Part shown: piece after piece, positions 62,211-64,000 of the stretch
Position numbering within the stretch: position 1 is the stretch's first letter
How the letters are laid out: each line of letters starts with the position of its first letter
Source: Rhodospirillaceae bacterium SYSU D60007
GTDB lineage: Bacteria > Pseudomonadota > Alphaproteobacteria > Reyranellales > Reyranellaceae
Reading direction: 5' to 3'
Length of the DNA: 64,000 nucleotides
Assembly (NCBI GenBank): GCA_003574685.1
Contig: QOCQ01000020.1
Span: forward strand, 52,394 to 116,393
The notes under the pieces: generated by a model
Seen by the model: the letters and a program-made list of their open reading frames with translations, nothing else
The model's database searches: none
Told to the model about the DNA's origin: nothing
Translations under genes and position numbers: made by a program

Positions 62211-62513
62211 ATGGCACGCAGGGCCACGCGGAAGACCGGCACGGGGCTGCGCTTCACGGGACGGCACATGATCGATTTCGGCACCGGCAGCCTCCTGGTC
62301 GAGGCCGAGCAGGACGGCGAGCCGCTGACCTGCCGCGTCTCAAGCACGGCGCTGGTGCAAAAGGCAGGTGCAACGGCAGGCGACGAGCAGTCTCTCTGGG
62401 CAGCTTGTCGCCGGATCGCCCCCGACCTGCAGCGCATCGCAGCCCGCAAGCAGGCGGCCGGCGAGCGGGCCCCGGACGGCTCGATCTTCATCGCCGCGGC
62501 CGACCTCGACTGA
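62211..62513 (+). CDS. DUF1488-like small protein
   Basis: 100 residues from the ATG at 62211, 15 bp after the previous gene. IDFGTGSLLVEAEQDGEPLT, CRVSSTALVQKAG and RAPDGSIFIAAADLD match the layout of DUF1488 (phenyl/hydrophobic strand, CxxSxxA, closing strand). Function not known. Probably co-transcribed with the PRC-barrel gene. Confidence 0.6.
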   Translation: MARRATRKTGTGLRFTGRHMIDFGTGSLLVEAEQDGEPLTCRVSSTALVQKAGATAGDEQSLWAACRRIAPDLQRIAARKQAAGERAPDGSIFIAAADLD

Positions 62514-62549
62514 TCAACTCGCCCGCGCCGCCGGAACTTTTGCGCGGGC

Positions 62550-64000
62550 ATGCCGTCTTCTTCCGACAACAACAGGGCGGCGATGCGGGAAGCAGCACTT
62601 CGACCCATGACGGTGCCCGCACTGGCTGTCGCCGGCTCGGTGGCGCTGCACGCGTTCGCCATTGTCGCCCTGGTCGCGGGTCGCCCGGGGCCGCGGCAGG
62701 ACCAGCCCGGCGCGGTCAGCAGCCTCTCTATACCCGGTACGGCCGCGCTCACCATCGATCTTCATTCCTTCCCCGGTCCCAAATCCGCCGGACGATCCGC
62801 GCCCCAGGCGTCGGATCGCATGACCGCCCTCGCCCCGCCGGGGCTGCGCGCTACCCAGCGCGGCACTTCGAGCCGGACCGTCCTTCCGGCCGACACCCCG
62901 CCCGGGCCGATCCTGGGCATGCCGCAGCTCCCTCCGCCTGATGACGGCGCGCCGGTGGTGCGTGGCGGATCGGCCGCGCAAGAGGAGATCGCGCCACCAC
63001 ATTCGGTCGTACGGGCGACGCCCCGCGCGCCGCAGGTCGCCGATCCCGGGACCAGCGACTTTCCGGTCCTGCCGTTGCGCCGGCCGCGGTCGCTGGCGGC
63101 GGGTATGCCGGAACTGCCGCACTTCGAGCCGGCATTGCCGGTCGACAGGGCCTCGGCGCACCATCCCTCCTCGCCGGAACCGGGCGCATTCGACCGCAGC
63201 GTCCTGCCGGTCCCTGCACCGCCGGCCAAGGCCGCCGGCGCGCCGCCGCGCGATCAGCCCAGCACGCCCGATGCCGTGACCGCAACCGTCGAACCACCCG
63301 AGGGCCGACTGGGACCCGGCATCGCCAGCACGCGAACCATACCTGTCGACGTGCTGCCGGTGCCCGCGCCTGCGCCTGCGCCCTCCTTGCCTGCGCAGAC
63401 TGCGGCGCGCGAAGAGACACAGCCGGCCTTGCCCGCACTCGAACTACGCTGGCGCATACGCGCGCCTCGTCCGGCATGGCGTCCGCGGCCGCCACCTGTT
63501 CAAACGGCCACGCCGCAGCCAGTGCTCCATCCGGCGCCACAACCCGTGTTGGCACGACCGGCGCGGCCCCGCGTCTTCGACGAATTCGCAAACCATGGCC
63601 TCTACGGCGACGGCAGCACGAACGGTGCGGTCGGCAGTGCCAGTGCCGCAGCGGGCACCGGCAACAGCGGGCCGGGCGGCAATTCCGGCAGCGGTTCCAG
63701 CGGGGGCGATAGCGGGTCCGGTGGTGGTTCCGGTGGCGGTGGGTCCGGTGGTGGTGGCTCTGGCGGTGGCGGCAGCTCGGGTGGTGGCTCCGGGGGCGGC
63801 GGCTCCGGCGGTGGTGGCTCTGGTGGCGGCGGCTCCGGAGGTGGTGGCTCTGGTGGCGGTGGCTCCGGCGGTGGTGGCTCCGGCGGCGGTGGCTCCGGGG
63901 GCGGCGGCGGCTCCGGCGGCGGTGGCGGTGGCTCCGGGGGCGGCGGCTCTGGCGGCGGCGGCTCCGGCGGCGGTGGCTCCGGCGGTGGTGGCTCCGGCGG
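62550..64000 (+). CDS. TonB-like protein with proline-rich spacer and (GGGGS)n tract, 3' end outside window
   Basis: Open to the window end: at least 483 codons, starting at ATG 62550, 62583 or 62607. A single N-terminal membrane helix (PALAVAGSVALHAFAIVALV) contains SxxxH (Ser30, His34), the pattern in TonB by which ExbB/ExbD are sensed. Then about 300 residues rich in proline and alanine with repeated VLPVP/PxLP words, no cysteine, and no enzyme motif. FDEFANHGLYGDGS near 343-356 ends that part, and a glycine-serine tract follows to the edge. The TonB C-terminal domain would lie beyond. TonB-family reading is based on the N-terminus only; an adhesin-like or surface protein is the alternative. 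Confidence 0.65.
   Translation, partial: MPSSSDNNRAAMREAALRPMTVPALAVAGSVALHAFAIVALVAGRPGPRQDQPGAVSSLSIPGTAALTIDLHSFPGPKSAGRSAPQASDRMTALAPPGLRATQRGTSSRTVLPADTPPGPILGMPQLPPPDDGAPVVRGGSAAQEEIAPPHSVVRATPRAPQVADPGTSDFPVLPLRRPRSLAAGMPELPHFEPALPVDRASAHHPSSPEPGAFDRSVLPVPAPPAKAAGAPPRDQPSTPDAVTATVEPPEGRLGPGIASTRTIPVDVLPVPAPAPAPSLPAQTAAREETQPALPALELRWRIRAPRPAWRPRPPPVQTATPQPVLHPAPQPVLARPARPRVFDEFANHGLYGDGSTNGAVGSASAAAGTGNSGPGGNSGSGSSGGDSGSGGGSGGGGSGGGGSGGGGSSGGGSGGGGSGGGGSGGGGSGGGGSGGGGSGGGGSGGGGSGGGGGSGGGGGGSGGGGSGGGGSGGGGSGGGGSG
63711..64000 (+). repeat. In-frame 15-bp repeats coding for GGGGS units
   Basis: After the codons for SGS there are 18 complete units (mostly GGGGS; two GGGS, one GGGGSS, one G5S, one G6S) and a partial one at the edge. 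Glycine codons vary (GGC, GGT, GGG, GGA), and serine is nearly always TCC or TCT. Frame is kept throughout. Length changes by slippage are likely at such a tract. Confidence 0.95.

Noticed and set aside
63254..63591. Minus-strand frames in the proline-rich part of the TonB-like gene
   Set aside because: Overlap an uninterrupted plus-strand frame with membrane helix and structured repeats; no motif or ribosome site.
63711..64000. Gly-Ser tract as vector or engineered linker contamination
   Set aside because: It continues in frame from a long natural-looking gene, with varied glycine codons and irregular units; an assembly length error remains possible.

Overview
The window is a GC-rich alphaproteobacterial chromosome segment. 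Evidence for the lineage: the aroA-cmk-rpsA cluster, a ChvG/ChvI two-component pair divergent from an ATP-dependent pckA, a TIGR02300 (FYDLN acid) protein beside a tRNA gene, a DUF1194 protein and twin-arginine-type DUF882 proteins. A Rhodospirillales- or Hyphomicrobiales-like host fits; the genus cannot be read from the sequence.

Layout. 1-2.8 kb: two related DUF882 genes (the first cut by the window edge), a palindromic intergenic repeat and a membrane adenylate cyclase. 2.8-12.4 kb: a comM/yifB gene split one codon before its P-loop by a 7,964-bp element (3541-11504). The element carries a large serine integrase, a small antisense gene, a second serine recombinase, iteron-like repeats, an SF2-type helicase, an HNH endonuclease and three unassigned genes, and ends in a strong terminator. 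Joining the flanks at a CT dinucleotide restores the comM frame, and joining the element ends gives an imperfectly symmetric attP. 12.4-38.4 kb: core and metabolic genes (GSAM-like aminotransferase, Nudix hydrolase, NnrU, pckA, chvI-chvG, CoA transferase, HD hydrolase, acyl-CoA synthetase, patatin, serine hydrolase, rpsA, cmk, aroA), a remnant of a DUF5131/TcmP-like pair, and an RND efflux pair with a divergent TetR regulator. Two same-orientation 131-bp repeats bracket the patatin gene.

38.5-48.0 kb: a second island sits in tRNA-Ala(GGC), bounded by a 48-bp perfect direct repeat of the tRNA 3' end, with a P4-type integrase at the right end and GGGGAARC-type repeats at both ends. Inside, seven genes run in one direction: an unknown protein, two small HTH proteins, a second tyrosine recombinase, an MmeI-like restriction-modification enzyme, a two-TM protein with a PLD-like cytosolic domain, and a SAM methyltransferase. 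This is the best candidate here for an undescribed defence arrangement. 48.1-64 kb: host genes again: GFA-like enzyme, ArsR-rhodanese regulator with its own operator, sterol-desaturase-like protein, ADP-ribosylglycohydrolase, VanZ-like and DUF1194 proteins, a MATE exporter, a three-subunit molybdenum aldehyde oxidoreductase, two GH13 enzymes, a PRC-barrel protein, a DUF1488-like protein, and a TonB-like protein whose proline-rich spacer runs into at least 18 GGGGS-type units before leaving the window.

All calls come from reading the sequence and its translations; no database search was run. Starts were chosen by ribosome binding sites and family length where possible.
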